Notes: generated from the sequence alone by a model not told the origin. A stretch of DNA of 64,000 nt from Hoeflea sp. IMCC20628 (GCF_001011155.1 NZ_CP011479.1:1196501-1260500), one strand, 5' to 3'. Positions 16,296 through 26,075 are shown, counted from the stretch's first letter. Numbers and translations: made by a program.

Positions 16296-17147
16296 ATGTT
16301 TTTTGTACAAACGGTGGTTTTGGTAGCTGTTGCGTTTGGATTGGGATGCCTGTTCGGGTGCTGGCTCAAGGGTCGCAAGATCAGCGGCGCCGCGCATCAC
16401 TCCGGAGCTGCGGGCGCGGTTTCCCATGAAGGCGCGGCAAGAACAGGAGCTGCTTCCGAGCTTGCTGCCCCCACCCCGCATTATGAGCCATCAAGCACAC
16501 CGCAACCGGCTTCCTCTCTTGCAGCAACGCCGGCGGCAGATACCAAGACAGCGGCTCCAGCAGCACCTGCGGTAGCGGAGGCGACGCCTGCTGCGGTGAA
16601 AATGCCGGCCAAGGCCAAATCTGCTAAGCCCAAGACCACCAAAGCTGCAGCGTCCAAACCGGCAGCCAGCAAATCCTCTGCCGCGTCTACAGCCTCAAAG
16701 CCGGTTGCCGCTTCCAAGCCACGCAAGGCAAAGGCAACGGCCGCCGATGCGAAGGCAGAAACACCTGCCGCCGCGAAGTCAGCAGCTGGAAAACCAGCAA
16801 CGGCTAAGCCAAAAGCCGCGGCAAAGCCCAAAGCGGCGAAAGCCAAACCAGTGGCGGCGGCAGTTCCAGATAATCTCAAGCAGATCAAGGGCGTAGGTCC
16901 GGCGCTTGAAGCCAAGCTCAATGCTGCCGGGATCAACAGTTTTGCGCAGATCGCGGTGTGGACCAAGAAAGAACAGGCTGATTTTGCCGAGCAACTGTCG
17001 TTTGCCGGCCGCATCGAGCGCGAGGATTGGGTCAGTCAGGCCAAGAAGCTGGCCAAGGGCGAGGCTACGGAATTCTCCAAGCGTGTCGCCAGGGGCGAGG
17101 TCGCCAGTTCCCCAGCCAGAAAACCCAAAAGCGGCGGTAAAGCGTAG
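16296..17147 (+). CDS. Membrane-anchored Ala/Lys/Pro-rich protein with C-terminal helix-hairpin-helix domain
   Basis: About 283 residues: one N-terminal span ([20 protein letters not shown]), then some 165 residues of low-complexity Ala/Lys/Pro/Ser linker, then a compact domain with the helix-hairpin-helix motif [20 protein letters not shown] and an acidic/basic tail. Similar HhH units occur fused to NuoE and ribosomal L21 proteins in alphaproteobacteria. The histone-like linker suggests contact with nucleic acid or cell wall, but function is unknown. ATG 16296 is preferred because AGGGGGA lies 6-7 nt upstream; ATG 16290 would be too close to it. Confidence 0.75.
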   Translation: MFFVQTVVLVAVAFGLGCLFGCWLKGRKISGAAHHSGAAGAVSHEGAARTGAASELAAPTPHYEPSSTPQPASSLAATPAADTKTAAPAAPAVAEATPAAVKMPAKAKSAKPKTTKAAASKPAASKSSAASTASKPVAASKPRKAKATAADAKAETPAAAKSAAGKPATAKPKAAAKPKAAKAKPVAAAVPDNLKQIKGVGPALEAKLNAAGINSFAQIAVWTKKEQADFAEQLSFAGRIEREDWVSQAKKLAKGEATEFSKRVARGEVASSPARKPKSGGKA

Positions 17148-17171
17148 TCCACACCATCGAGCGATAGTCTG

Positions 17172-17200
17172 ATTGCCGCCCCAGTATCGGGGGCGGCAAT
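17172..17200. terminator. Bidirectional terminator hairpin
   Basis: ATTGCCGCCCC (17172-17182) pairs perfectly with GGGGCGGCAAT (17190-17200), an 11-bp stem with a 7-nt loop. It lies between the ends of the convergent genes at 17147 and 17216 and could serve both. Confidence 0.7.
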
Positions 17201-17215
17201 ATGGTCAGACGCGCC

Positions 17216-18154
17216 TCAGTGACGCCGCTGCTTGTCCACGGACGCGAAGAACTTGCTCAGGATTTCCGGAATGCCCGAGAGATGCAGGATCGGCGCATGT
17301 CCCTGACCGCGAATTGTGGTGGTCTGCAGAGCCGGGACACGGTTTTTCATTTCGATGAGTGTCTCGGTTGAGAGCAATGTCGAGTGCTCGCCGCGCAGCG
17401 CCATCAGAGGCATGCCGCCAAGGCCTTCGAATTGCGGCCACAATGTCGGCAGCGGCGTGTTGAGATCAACGCCCTTGAGCCCGTCAAGCAAGGCCGGATC
17501 GTAGTCGGGCACCAGCTTGCCGTTCTTCTCGACGAAAATGGCGCGGGCAAAGTCTTCCCAATCCTGCGCAGTGAGCACGGAGAAGGCCTTGGAATGGGCG
17601 CTCGCGAGATTTTCGGCAGCCTCTGCCCAGCTCTTCGGCATGGATGCCCGTGACAGATAGGCCTTGATCTGAACCAGGCCTGCACCTTCAATCACCGGGC
17701 CGATGTCATTGAGGACGCCAGCCGCCATGACGCCGGGGCGCATGGCCGCGAGCACATGCATGATCAGGCCGCCGCGGGAAGTGCCGATGAAAATGGCATG
17801 CTCCAAGCCCAGAGCGGCCATGCCGCTGAGCACATCCTCGGCTTCGATAACGATGGTGTAGTGAGCCGGATCCTTGTCCCAGGCGGACTGGCCGCGGCCG
17901 CGATAATCAAAGCTGACCACGCGTCGCGGTGCGGTTTCGTCACCCGACAGCAGCAGCGCAAGATCATGAAAGTCACGGGTATTGCGGGTCAAGCCGGGCA
18001 GGCAGACCACAGGCAGGCGATCGCGGGTGGCGGGGTTGTGGCGGCCATAGTCGCAGGCATGCAGACGCAACCCGTCGCTGGCCGAAAAGTACACGTCGTT
18101 GCAGCCACCACCGTTCGTCTTGTTTTCGGTCGTGCCGGTCTTGTCATCCGCCAT
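17216..18154 (-). CDS. Alpha/beta-fold hydrolase
   Basis: A 312-residue alpha/beta hydrolase. The oxyanion region is VVCLPGLTRNTRDF, followed by SFDYRGRGQS, the nucleophile elbow GTSRGG, and the histidine in RGQGHAPIL. The ATG at 18154 has AGGA 7 nt upstream; an in-frame TTG 6 nt earlier is less likely. The first 20 or so residues are Asn/Gly/Thr-rich and probably disordered. No signal peptide is seen, so it is cytoplasmic. The substrate is not predictable; esterase-like members are common. Confidence 0.85.
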   Translation of the reverse strand: MADDKTGTTENKTNGGGCNDVYFSASDGLRLHACDYGRHNPATRDRLPVVCLPGLTRNTRDFHDLALLLSGDETAPRRVVSFDYRGRGQSAWDKDPAHYTIVIEAEDVLSGMAALGLEHAIFIGTSRGGLIMHVLAAMRPGVMAAGVLNDIGPVIEGAGLVQIKAYLSRASMPKSWAEAAENLASAHSKAFSVLTAQDWEDFARAIFVEKNGKLVPDYDPALLDGLKGVDLNTPLPTLWPQFEGLGGMPLMALRGEHSTLLSTETLIEMKNRVPALQTTTIRGQGHAPILHLSGIPEILSKFFASVDKQRRH

Positions 18155-18295
18155 AGTCAAATCCTGATCTTATTGCTGTCTCGCCAAAGGCCGCAGCGCC
18201 GTTTTGAACCCAGGAGCGCGTTCAGAACTGCAGCTCTGGTTCATTCCGGAGTGGTTCCAAGCCTATAGCGCATTTGGGGGGGCATGCGACAGGGC

Positions 18296-20344
18296 TCATC
18301 GACGGCCGAAGCGGAGATCGTCTTCGATGCTGGCGGTTTGTCCCAGACGCGCCTTGTAGACCTGATAGTTTTCCATCACCCGCTGCACATAATGCCGGGT
18401 CTCGGTGAACGGGATCATCTCGATCCAGTCAATCACCTCGTCGAGCGAACGGCCTCTCGGATCGCCGAGCCGCTCTATCCATTGCGATACCCGGCGCGGA
18501 CCAGCGTTGTAGGCAATGAAGGTGAGAATGTAGGAGCCGCCAAATTTGCTGATCTGCTCACCAAGAAAATGCGCGCCCAGCGTCGCATTGTATCCGGCAT
18601 CCGTGGTCAGGCGGTTCTGCGAAAAGGGCAGGCCATGCCTTGCTGCCACACCCTTGGCGGTGCCTGGCAGGATCTGCAGCAGCCCGCGAGCATTGGCTGG
18701 AGACACGGCTGCAGTGTTGAAAGCGCTTTCCTGGCGGGCAATCGAGTAGGCAAGCGCCTTGCCTGCTCCGGCAATATTGGCGCTGGCAGGCACTGCGCCC
18801 AGCGGATAGGCGAGAGCTGCGACATCGAGCCCACGGTTCCAGGCGATCTTGCCGACCTGCAGGGAAACCCGGTGATCGCCGCGTTTTTCGGCCAGGGCGG
18901 CGAGGATCGCCAATTCACCTGGGCTGTCGAGTTCGGCGGCGAGCCCGCGATAGAGTGTGTCGGCACGCCAGTCGTAGCCTGCGTCTTCGAGCTTGCGAAT
19001 AGCTCTGACGGCCTCCCGGCTGGCAAACCGGACACGGTCCTGATCCGACGGTGACGGATAGGCGATGTTGAGGGATTTGCGGTTGAGTTTGGCGTTCGCC
19101 AGTTGCCCGTAGAATGTCGAGGGAAATTGTGCGGCGAGCGCGTAGAAATCCGAGGATTTTCCGCCGCCGCCGGCTTCGGCGGCGCGGCCCAGCCAGTAAT
19201 GGGCGCGAGCCTTGGAAATCTGGCCATTGGCGACGCTTAGAATGGCAGCAAAATGTTTCGCTGCCGTCTTGGCGTCCTTGAGGCCTCTCAAGGCATACCA
19301 GCCGGCATGAAATTCAGCTTCGGCGAATTCCTCCGGGCTTTGCGCCAGATGCGCTGCGGCCAGGCGGTAGGCGGTCTTGGCATCGCCTTTTTCATAAAGA
19401 CCACGGCTGACCACCCGGGCTTCGATCCACCATTCATCGGGATCCACAAGGGTGGCGCGGTCACGCGGCATTTTGGCAAGCAACGCGGCAGCCTCCTTGT
19501 CGCGCTCGAGTTCGCGCAGGTGCTTTATGCGCAGGTAAAGGTAGGACGGCTTGTCGTGCCAGGATTTGTCGACTGCGGCGATGGCGCCGGCAGCCTTGGC
19601 CGGATTTGTAATCACCGCCGCCCAGGCCCGGTACAGCGACTGGGCTTCGGCCTTTTGCGAAAGTGGTTTGGCGTCGTTGACGTGGTCGCGGTAAAGCAGC
19701 ATCTCCATGCGCCGCAGATGATCGCCCTTGTCCAGCAAGCCGTCGAATTCACTGAGGAAAACCTTGGCGTCCTGATTGTCCATGATGAGCGTGCGCCAGA
19801 CGGTCGAGGCAAGTGTGCCGGCGCGCTGTGTGTCGCCGGAGGACTTCAGGGCCCTGATCAGCGCGATGGCGCCCTTGGCGGTCTCGGGTAACGTATTGCC
19901 AAAGGCCGCGAGTACCTTTGCCGCAACGGGTTTTTCGTAAAACAGGGCGCGTTCTGACAACTGGCGCAGCGATGTGAGGCCGGGCCAACCCTTCAGTTCG
20001 GTTGCCGCGAGAGCGATTTCGCCTGATGGCACACCTTCCAGACCGGACACTGCTATCGCCCAAGTGAGGATATGATGATCAAGCGTGTTGCGCGTCATGG
20101 AATCCCGGATGGTCCGGGCCCTGGCGGCATCCTTGTCGCCAAGCGCCTCAAGCCCCGCCTTGAGCTCAAGGCTTGCGGACGCTGTCATGTTGGACTTCAG
20201 GATGGCCGCCGTGGTCTCGGAACTGACGACGCCGGGCTTTGGGACGGGCAGGGGGATCGCATTGGTTGGCAGCGGTGCTGCTGTGGTGAGTGTGGCAACC
20301 ACTGCGGAAAGCGTGAACAGCGTGACTAGAGTGATCTTCGACAT
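18296..20344 (-). CDS. Soluble lytic murein transglycosylase (Slt70-type)
   Basis: A 682-residue periplasmic enzyme that cleaves peptidoglycan to 1,6-anhydromuropeptides. Residues 1-23 form a signal peptide (MSKITLVTLFTLSAVVATLT). A long helical, TPR-like U-domain follows, then the C-terminal catalytic SLT domain with the catalytic Glu near residue 539 in ARQESAFN, then PANARGLLQILPGTA and FIAYNAGPRRVSQW. The ATG at 20344 is chosen because the signal peptide starts there; longer frames upstream are hydrophilic. It diverges from dapA. Confidence 0.92.
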   Translation of the reverse strand: MSKITLVTLFTLSAVVATLTTAAPLPTNAIPLPVPKPGVVSSETTAAILKSNMTASASLELKAGLEALGDKDAARARTIRDSMTRNTLDHHILTWAIAVSGLEGVPSGEIALAATELKGWPGLTSLRQLSERALFYEKPVAAKVLAAFGNTLPETAKGAIALIRALKSSGDTQRAGTLASTVWRTLIMDNQDAKVFLSEFDGLLDKGDHLRRMEMLLYRDHVNDAKPLSQKAEAQSLYRAWAAVITNPAKAAGAIAAVDKSWHDKPSYLYLRIKHLRELERDKEAAALLAKMPRDRATLVDPDEWWIEARVVSRGLYEKGDAKTAYRLAAAHLAQSPEEFAEAEFHAGWYALRGLKDAKTAAKHFAAILSVANGQISKARAHYWLGRAAEAGGGGKSSDFYALAAQFPSTFYGQLANAKLNRKSLNIAYPSPSDQDRVRFASREAVRAIRKLEDAGYDWRADTLYRGLAAELDSPGELAILAALAEKRGDHRVSLQVGKIAWNRGLDVAALAYPLGAVPASANIAGAGKALAYSIARQESAFNTAAVSPANARGLLQILPGTAKGVAARHGLPFSQNRLTTDAGYNATLGAHFLGEQISKFGGSYILTFIAYNAGPRRVSQWIERLGDPRGRSLDEVIDWIEMIPFTETRHYVQRVMENYQVYKARLGQTASIEDDLRFGRR

Positions 20345-20684
20345 GATGACGTTCCGTTCGACCTGATGTCCCTGTGTGCTTTCGGGGAACCACTTCTCTC
20401 TTGGAAGCGTCCGCGCCGCCAAACCCCTGCCAGATTCTATCAGCGGCCGGTGAAGCAAGAGTTAACAAAAGCTTATCAGCTTTGCTTGAATGCAATATGC
20501 AGCTACAATTGCGGGTAATCTGCGGCGGTTCGCTTCGATTGAGCGATCTAGCGGCTGATTGCGCGCAAAAGCGCGTGTTGATGTCGCGCAAGGCTTTTCG
20601 GCAGCGCCGATTTCCTGTATCGGCTCAGGGACAGATGATGAACCGTGTCCTTGTGGCGTGGAGCGACAGTTTTTGGAGATCAGC
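20345..20684. other. 340-bp divergent spacer between the transglycosylase gene and dapA
   Basis: No convincing gene is seen. It must contain promoters for both directions. A small GC hairpin (GCGCGC-AAAA-GCGCG, near 20560) and an AT-rich stretch near 20460-20520 are the only local features noted. The dapA ribosome site (TTGGAGA) lies at its right end. Confidence 0.45.
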
Positions 20685-21566
20685 ATGTTCAAGGGTTCCC
20701 TTCCGGCCCTCATTACCCCTTTCACCGAAAATGGCGCGGTGGATGAGGATGGCTTTGCGAGCCATGTCGAGCGGATGATCAAAGCCGGTAGCACCGGGCT
20801 TGTGCCCGTGGGCACGACCGGGGAATCGCCGACGCTCTCCCACGCCGAACACAGGCGGGTGGTGGAACTGTGCGTTGAGGTTGCTGCAGGCCGGGTTCCG
20901 GTGATCGCCGGTGCAGGATCAAACAACACGACGGAATCCATCGAGCTTGCGGTTCACGCCGAACAGGCAGGCGCCGATGCGGTGCTGGTGGTGACGCCTT
21001 ACTACAACAAGCCGACGCAGAAGGGGCTTTATCAGCACTTCAAGGCGGTGGCCGAGGCAACCAAGCTGCCAATCATCATCTACAATATTCCACCCCGGTC
21101 GGTCATCGATATGTCGGTGGAGACAATGGCGGCGCTCAACCGCGATTTTGCCAATATCATTGGCGTCAAGGATGCCACAGGCAATCTTGCCCGGGTGCCC
21201 GAACAGCGCATGGCGAGCGGCAAGGATTTCGTGCAGCTTTCCGGAGAAGACCCGACGGCGCTGGGTTTCAACGCCCATGGCGGAGTTGGCTGCATTTCAG
21301 TCACTGCCAACGTAATGCCGCAGCACTGCGCCGAGTTTCAGGAAGCGACGCTACGAGGTGATTACGCCACCGCGTTGACGATGCTCGACAGAGTGATGCC
21401 GCTGCACAAGGCAATCTTTGCCGAACCCGGCGTGGCGGGTGTTAAATACTGCCTGTCCAAGATGGGCTTTATCAAGAATGTCGTCAGATCGCCTTTGACC
21501 ACGGTTGAGCCCAAGACAGCGGCGCTTCTGGACGCTGCGCTGGCTCAGGCGGGCGTGGCCGTCTGA
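20685..21566 (+). CDS. dapA: 4-hydroxy-tetrahydrodipicolinate synthase
   Basis: A 293-residue DapA, which condenses pyruvate and aspartate semialdehyde in lysine and diaminopimelate synthesis. The Schiff-base lysine is Lys162 in GVKDATG. Thr44/Thr45 (GTTGES), Tyr107 (TPYYNKP), Tyr133 and Arg138 (YNIPPRSV) complete the site. Start ATG 20685 has TTGGAGA 5-11 nt upstream and gives the normal family N-terminus. smpB follows 2 nt after the stop, so the two are cotranscribed, a common order in this group. Confidence 0.97.
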   Translation: MFKGSLPALITPFTENGAVDEDGFASHVERMIKAGSTGLVPVGTTGESPTLSHAEHRRVVELCVEVAAGRVPVIAGAGSNNTTESIELAVHAEQAGADAVLVVTPYYNKPTQKGLYQHFKAVAEATKLPIIIYNIPPRSVIDMSVETMAALNRDFANIIGVKDATGNLARVPEQRMASGKDFVQLSGEDPTALGFNAHGGVGCISVTANVMPQHCAEFQEATLRGDYATALTMLDRVMPLHKAIFAEPGVAGVKYCLSKMGFIKNVVRSPLTTVEPKTAALLDAALAQAGVAV

Positions 21567-21568
21567 TC

Positions 21569-22051
21569 ATGGCTCCGAAAAAAGATGACAAGTCGCAATA
21601 CGGCAAGATCGTAGCTGAAAACCGCAAGGCGCGGTTCAACTTCGAAATTGTCGAAACCTTCGAAACAGGTTTGGTTCTGACCGGAACCGAAGTGAAATCA
21701 CTTCGCGAAGGCAAGGCCAACATCGCAGACTCCTATGCCAATGAAGAAGGCGGGGAGATGTGGCTGATCAATTCCTATGTGCCGGAATATCTGCAGGCCC
21801 ACCAGTTCAATCATGAACCGCGGCGGCGGCGCAAGATTCTGGTCAAGGCGCGGGAAATCGGGCGGCTGGGCCAGGCTGTGCAGCGTGACGGCATGACCCT
21901 GGTGCCGTTGAAGATCTACTTTAACGACAAGGGAATAGCCAAGCTGCAACTGGCTCTGGCAAAGGGCAAGAAACTGCACGACAAGCGCCAGACCCAAAAG
22001 GAACGCGACTGGAACCGCGACAAATCCCGGCTGTTACGCGATCGCGGCTAG
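21569..22051 (+). CDS. smpB: SsrA-binding protein SmpB
   Basis: A 160-residue SmpB, the tmRNA partner that recruits it to stalled ribosomes. It contains the oligonucleotide-binding fold with [20 protein letters not shown], the [14 protein letters not shown] motif, and the basic C-terminal tail [20 protein letters not shown]. The ATG is 2 nt from the dapA stop. The tmRNA gene itself is not in this window. Confidence 0.97.
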   Translation: MAPKKDDKSQYGKIVAENRKARFNFEIVETFETGLVLTGTEVKSLREGKANIADSYANEEGGEMWLINSYVPEYLQAHQFNHEPRRRRKILVKAREIGRLGQAVQRDGMTLVPLKIYFNDKGIAKLQLALAKGKKLHDKRQTQKERDWNRDKSRLLRDRG

Positions 22052-22085
22052 ACCGAAATTGTCACGCCCCATGATTGACCATTCA

Positions 22086-22124
22086 AACCGCTCGGCATCG
22101 TTTCAAACACGGTGTCGAGCGGTT
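22086..22124. terminator. 15-bp stem-loop between convergent smpB and NYN genes
   Basis: Positions 22086-22100 (AACCGCTCGGCATCG) pair with 22110-22124 (CGGTGTCGAGCGGTT), 15 bp with two G-T wobbles and a 9-nt loop. It lies between two converging genes and probably ends transcription from both. Confidence 0.65.
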
Positions 22125-22135
22125 CTGGTTTCCCG

Positions 22136-22723
22136 TCAATCGTCAAAATCGTCTTCGTCATCCTCTGCCGGTGCGGTAGTCCGCATCGGGCGTTCGGAAG
22201 GATCACGGCCAATTTCCGATTTCAGGCTGCTCAATTCAATGAAATAGTCCGCCTGGCGGCGCAGGTCGTCGGCAATCATCGGCGGCTGTGATGAGAGTGA
22301 GGAAACCACGGTCACCTTGCGTCCCTTGCGTTGAAGCGCTTCGACCAGCGAGGTGAAATCGCCGTCGCCCGAGAAGATCACCAGGTGGTCGACCACATCG
22401 GACTGTTCCATGGCGTCAATCGCCAATTCGATGTCCATGTTGCCCTTGATCTTGCGGCGTCCCATGGAGTCGGTGAATTCCTTGGCCGGCTTGGTGACGA
22501 CCTTGTAGCCGTTGTAATCAAGCCAGTCGATCAGCGGACGGATCGACGAATACTCCTGATCTTCGATCAGCGCGGTGTAATAATAGGCGCGCAGGAGGTA
22601 ACCGCGAGAATGGAAGGCCTTGAGAAGCTTTCTGTAGTCAATATCAAAATTCAGGCTTTTCGACGCGGCATACAGATTCGCCCCGTCAATAAACAATGCA
22701 ATTTTCTCTCTTGGATCAAACAC
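22136..22723 (-). CDS. NYN domain (LabA/DUF88 family) predicted ribonuclease
   Basis: A 195-residue protein with the PIN-like NYN fold. The acidic metal site is visible in IALFIDGANLY (Asp13), GNMDIELAIDAM and FSGDGDFTSLVEAL. The family is predicted to cleave RNA. The C-terminal 20 residues are strongly acidic (EDDEDDFDD). Start is a GTG at 22723, supported by AAGGAGA 7 nt upstream. Its partner is unknown; it converges on smpB and diverges from rpoZ, both RNA-related, which may be incidental. Confidence 0.88.
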   Translation of the reverse strand: MFDPREKIALFIDGANLYAASKSLNFDIDYRKLLKAFHSRGYLLRAYYYTALIEDQEYSSIRPLIDWLDYNGYKVVTKPAKEFTDSMGRRKIKGNMDIELAIDAMEQSDVVDHLVIFSGDGDFTSLVEALQRKGRKVTVVSSLSSQPPMIADDLRRQADYFIELSSLKSEIGRDPSERPMRTTAPAEDDEDDFDD

Positions 22724-23087
22724 TTCAATCTCCTTCTAAATAACTGCAATGAACGTTTTTTGACCTTGGCAGGCCTAATCGGCAAGTTCGGCTCGCTAAC
22801 GAACCAGCCCGTTACCACTCAATGTCACGAGCCGATTTCAAAGGGCCGCATTAAGATGATATCTGCTCTCTTGATGTGATATCAGATGCTGCGCGTCGTC
22901 TCATTTTTCAAGTGTCACATCTTGCCAATTTTTCACTGGTACAACCCCTCGATAAGACTCTAGTTCCATGACAGCTTGCGGAATTGCGTTTTTAAACGAT
23001 GAGGATTGATCCAAAAGACTTGAATTAGCCACACAATGTGTTTATCGCAGGGCCAACCTCCCCATAGCAGTTTGTAAAGGACAGGCA
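22724..23087. other. 364-bp divergent spacer upstream of rpoZ
   Basis: No gene is supported. It should hold the NYN and rpoZ promoters. One visible element is the inverted repeat TGATATC (22857-22863) and GATATCA (22878-22884), 14 bp apart. I cannot place a reliable -35/-10 pair for rpoZ. Confidence 0.45.
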
Positions 23088-23489
23088 ATGGCCCGCGTCA
23101 CAGTCGAAGATTGCATTGACAAAGTTGATAACCGTTTTGAACTGGTTCTCCTTGCCAGCCATCGCGCTCGCCAGATTTCGCAGGGCGGTCAGATCACGAT
23201 CGACCGCGACAACGACAAGAACCCTGTCGTTGCCTTGCGCGAAATTGCGGATGAGACGCTGTCGCCCGGCGATCTCAAGGAAGACCTGATTCACTCGCTG
23301 CAAAAGCATGTTGAAGTTGATGAGCCGGAGCCCGATCCGTCTCAGTTCATCCCGTCTGGCGACGCTGTGGAAGCAACAGCGGCCGAAGACGACCAGCCGG
23401 AGTCGGTTTCGTTCGGCACGATGTCCGAAGAAGACCTGCTCGCTGGTATCGAAGGGCTTGTGCCGCCGGAAAAAAGCGACGACTATTAG
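23088..23489 (+). CDS. rpoZ: DNA-directed RNA polymerase omega subunit
   Basis: A 133-residue omega subunit with the conserved core [30 protein letters not shown] and [12 protein letters not shown]. Omega helps assemble RNA polymerase by binding beta-prime. The alphaproteobacterial acidic C-terminal extension (residues 75-133) is present. AAAGGACAGGC precedes the ATG. It is followed by an intrinsic terminator and then rsh; omega takes part in the ppGpp site in some bacteria, so this neighbour is functionally apt. Confidence 0.96.
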   Translation: MARVTVEDCIDKVDNRFELVLLASHRARQISQGGQITIDRDNDKNPVVALREIADETLSPGDLKEDLIHSLQKHVEVDEPEPDPSQFIPSGDAVEATAAEDDQPESVSFGTMSEEDLLAGIEGLVPPEKSDDY

Positions 23490-23568
23490 GCATCAGGTCG
23501 AAAGCCCGCTGATTTGTGTTGAATTGGCGGGAACCGACCCAGGTGCCGATAGACAGCTGATGCTAAAC

Positions 23569-23606
23569 AATGCGCCGGTCGTTCGATTCGGCGCATTTTC
23601 TTGTTT
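23569..23606 (+). terminator. Intrinsic terminator between rpoZ and rsh
   Basis: AATGCGCCG (23569-23577) pairs perfectly with CGGCGCATT (23589-23597). The loop holds a nested TCG-TT-CGA helix. TTTTCTTGTTTT follows. The T-tract ends only about 15 nt before the rsh start and abuts its GGAG ribosome site. Confidence 0.8.
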
Positions 23607-23621
23607 TGGAGTACCATTGCG

Positions 23622-25862
23622 ATGATGCGTCAGTACGAGCTCGTGGAGCGCGTGCAAAAATACAAGCCGGACGCCAACGTGGCGCTGCTCAACAAGGCCT
23701 ATGTCTACGCCATGCAGAAGCATGGCAAACAGATGCGCGCCAGCGGTGACCCCTACATCTCCCATCCGTTGGAGGTTGCTGCGATCCTGACCGAAATGCG
23801 GCTTGATGAAGCGACCATCGCGGTCGGGCTTTTGCATGACACCATTGAAGATACCTCCGCCACACGGGCTGAGATTGATGAATTGTTCGGCGAGGACATC
23901 GGCAGGCTGGTCGAAGGGCTGACCAAGATCAAGAAGCTCGACCTTGTCAGCAAGCGGGCCAAGCAGGCGGAGAACCTCAGAAAACTGCTGCTGGCCATAT
24001 CCGATGATGTTCGGGTGCTTTTGGTCAAGCTCGCCGACCGGCTGCACAATATGCGTACGCTCGAGCATGTGCCGCCCGAAAAACGGGCCCGCATTGCCGA
24101 AGAAACCATGGATATCTATGCGCCGCTGGCCGGGCGTATGGGCATGCAGGAAATGCGTGAGGAGCTTGAAGATCTCGCCTTCAAGAACATCAACCGCGAA
24201 GCCTATGACACGGTCACTGGTAAACTGGCGGAACTCTCCGAACGCAATCGAGACCTGATTCACACGATTGAGGACGAGCTGTCGTCGCTGTTCCAGCAGC
24301 AGGGACTGGAAGCCCAGGTGAAGGGCCGGCAGAAAAAAACCTATTCGGTGTTTCGAAAAATGCAGTCCAAGTCGCTGTCTTTCGAGCAGCTCTCGGATGT
24401 ATTCGGCTTTCGGATCATCGTTGACACCGAGGCTGATTGTTACCGGGCTCTGGGAATCGTGCACATGCGCTGGTCGGTGGTGCCCGGACGCTTCAAGGAC
24501 TATATTTCGACGCCGAAGCAGAATGACTACCGCTCCATCCACACCACGATTGTCGGACCGTCACGTCAGCGTGTCGAGCTGCAGATCCGCACCCGGCTGA
24601 TGCAGGACATTGCGGAACGCGGGGTGGCGGCGCACGCGCTTTACAAGGACTCGTCCAGCGACGCCGAAGCAGAGTTGTTGTCCAAGGACTCGCGTGCCTA
24701 TTCCTGGCTTCGCCAGACGATTGAAGCCCTGTCGGTTGGTGACAATCCCGAAGATTTTCTGGAACACACCAAACTGGAGCTGTTCCAGGATCAGGTGTTC
24801 TGCTTCACACCCAAGGGTCAACTGATAGCGCTGCCGCGCGGGGCAACGCCGATTGATTTTGCCTATGCGGTGCATACCGATGTTGGCGACACCTGTGTTG
24901 GCGCCAAGATCAACGGCCGGATCATGCCGCTGGTGACGCGGCTTGCCAATGGCGACGAGGTGGAAATCCTGCGTTCGGGCGTGCAGGTGCCGCCGCCGGC
25001 CTGGGAAGAGATCGTCGTGACCGGCAAGGCGCGGGCTGCAATCCGGCGTGCCACCAAAGCTGCTGTGCGCAAGCAGTATTCGGGCCTCGGCATGCGTATT
25101 CTGGAGCGGACCTTCAACCGCGCCGGCAAACCGCTGTCCCGCGAAGGGTTGAAGCCGGTGCTTCACCGGCTGGGCCACAAGGAAGTCGATGACATGCTGG
25201 CAGCTGTCGGGCGCGGCGAGCTGATTTCCGAGGATGTGATTCGCGCAGTTTACCCCAACCATCAGGAGACGCGGGTTTCTCCGCGCAAGCCAGCCGACGA
25301 GGGCTGGTTCAATCTGCGCAGCGCGGCAGGGCTTATTTTCAAGCTGCCGGGGCTCAACAAAGCCCAAAAACCCGCCAAGGCATCGCGCCGGCACGGCGGT
25401 GATCCGGACATGGATGCCATGCCGATCAGGGGAATGGACGACAATGCTGTGGTGCGTTTCGGCCCAGGCGGCGCAGTTCCGGGCGACCGGATCGTCGGCA
25501 TTCTGGAGCCGGGCGCCGGAATCACCATCTATCCGATCCAATCTCCGGGGCTGACCAAGTTCGATGATGAACCGCAACGGTGGGTCGATATTCGTTGGGA
25601 CATTGACGAGAACAACAAGAATCGGTTTCCTGCGCGCATTCAGGTGACTGCGATCAATGCGCCTGGAACATTGGCCGACGTGGCGCAAATGATTGCGACC
25701 AGCGAGACCAATATTCAAAACCTGTCGATGGTGCGCGTCGCAGCGGACTTCACCGAAATGCTTATCGATCTGCAGGTTTGGGACCTCAAGCACCTCAATC
25801 AGCTGATTACGCAACTCAAGGGGCTGGGATCAGTCTCCACGATCGAGCGAATCTACGAGTAG
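23622..25862 (+). CDS. rsh: Bifunctional (p)ppGpp synthetase/hydrolase, RelA/SpoT family
   Basis: A 746-residue long Rsh, the alarmone enzyme of alphaproteobacteria. The HD hydrolase domain is intact (HPLEVAAIL, LLHDTIEDT with His72-Asp73), so ppGpp degradation should occur. The synthetase domain has KPKQNDY-like PKQNDYRSIHTTI and VELQIRT. The TGS domain starts near LPRGATPIDFAYAVH. A C-terminal ACT domain (AINAPGTLADVAQMIA) follows. Adjacent ATGs at 23622 and 23625 are possible; GGAG lies 11 nt before the first. As the only such gene seen here it is probably the single stringent-response enzyme. Confidence 0.95.
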   Translation: MMRQYELVERVQKYKPDANVALLNKAYVYAMQKHGKQMRASGDPYISHPLEVAAILTEMRLDEATIAVGLLHDTIEDTSATRAEIDELFGEDIGRLVEGLTKIKKLDLVSKRAKQAENLRKLLLAISDDVRVLLVKLADRLHNMRTLEHVPPEKRARIAEETMDIYAPLAGRMGMQEMREELEDLAFKNINREAYDTVTGKLAELSERNRDLIHTIEDELSSLFQQQGLEAQVKGRQKKTYSVFRKMQSKSLSFEQLSDVFGFRIIVDTEADCYRALGIVHMRWSVVPGRFKDYISTPKQNDYRSIHTTIVGPSRQRVELQIRTRLMQDIAERGVAAHALYKDSSSDAEAELLSKDSRAYSWLRQTIEALSVGDNPEDFLEHTKLELFQDQVFCFTPKGQLIALPRGATPIDFAYAVHTDVGDTCVGAKINGRIMPLVTRLANGDEVEILRSGVQVPPPAWEEIVVTGKARAAIRRATKAAVRKQYSGLGMRILERTFNRAGKPLSREGLKPVLHRLGHKEVDDMLAAVGRGELISEDVIRAVYPNHQETRVSPRKPADEGWFNLRSAAGLIFKLPGLNKAQKPAKASRRHGGDPDMDAMPIRGMDDNAVVRFGPGGAVPGDRIVGILEPGAGITIYPIQSPGLTKFDDEPQRWVDIRWDIDENNKNRFPARIQVTAINAPGTLADVAQMIATSETNIQNLSMVRVAADFTEMLIDLQVWDLKHLNQLITQLKGLGSVSTIERIYE

Positions 25863-26075
25863 GCGGAGTTGCTTTCCCGCAGACCCAAGGAAGGGAAGCC
25901 TGCAGGGTCACCTCCTGACGCTGCCGGGTATGAGAATGCGAGGAGGGTCTTTACCAGTTCTTCGCTGTTGTCTGGCATGGTTGTACCCAGAGACCGAGCA
26001 TGAATGTCTGCCACAGCAATTTTTTGCTGAAATGACTTAGGGTTGACACAAACCGAGCTATATACGGACACCCAG

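Noticed and set aside
26043-26075. TTGACA directly upstream of the DUF2062 gene as a -35 element.
   Set aside because: The only nearby TATATA (26059-26064) is 10 bp away, too close for a sigma-70 promoter, and transcription would begin at or past the ATG.
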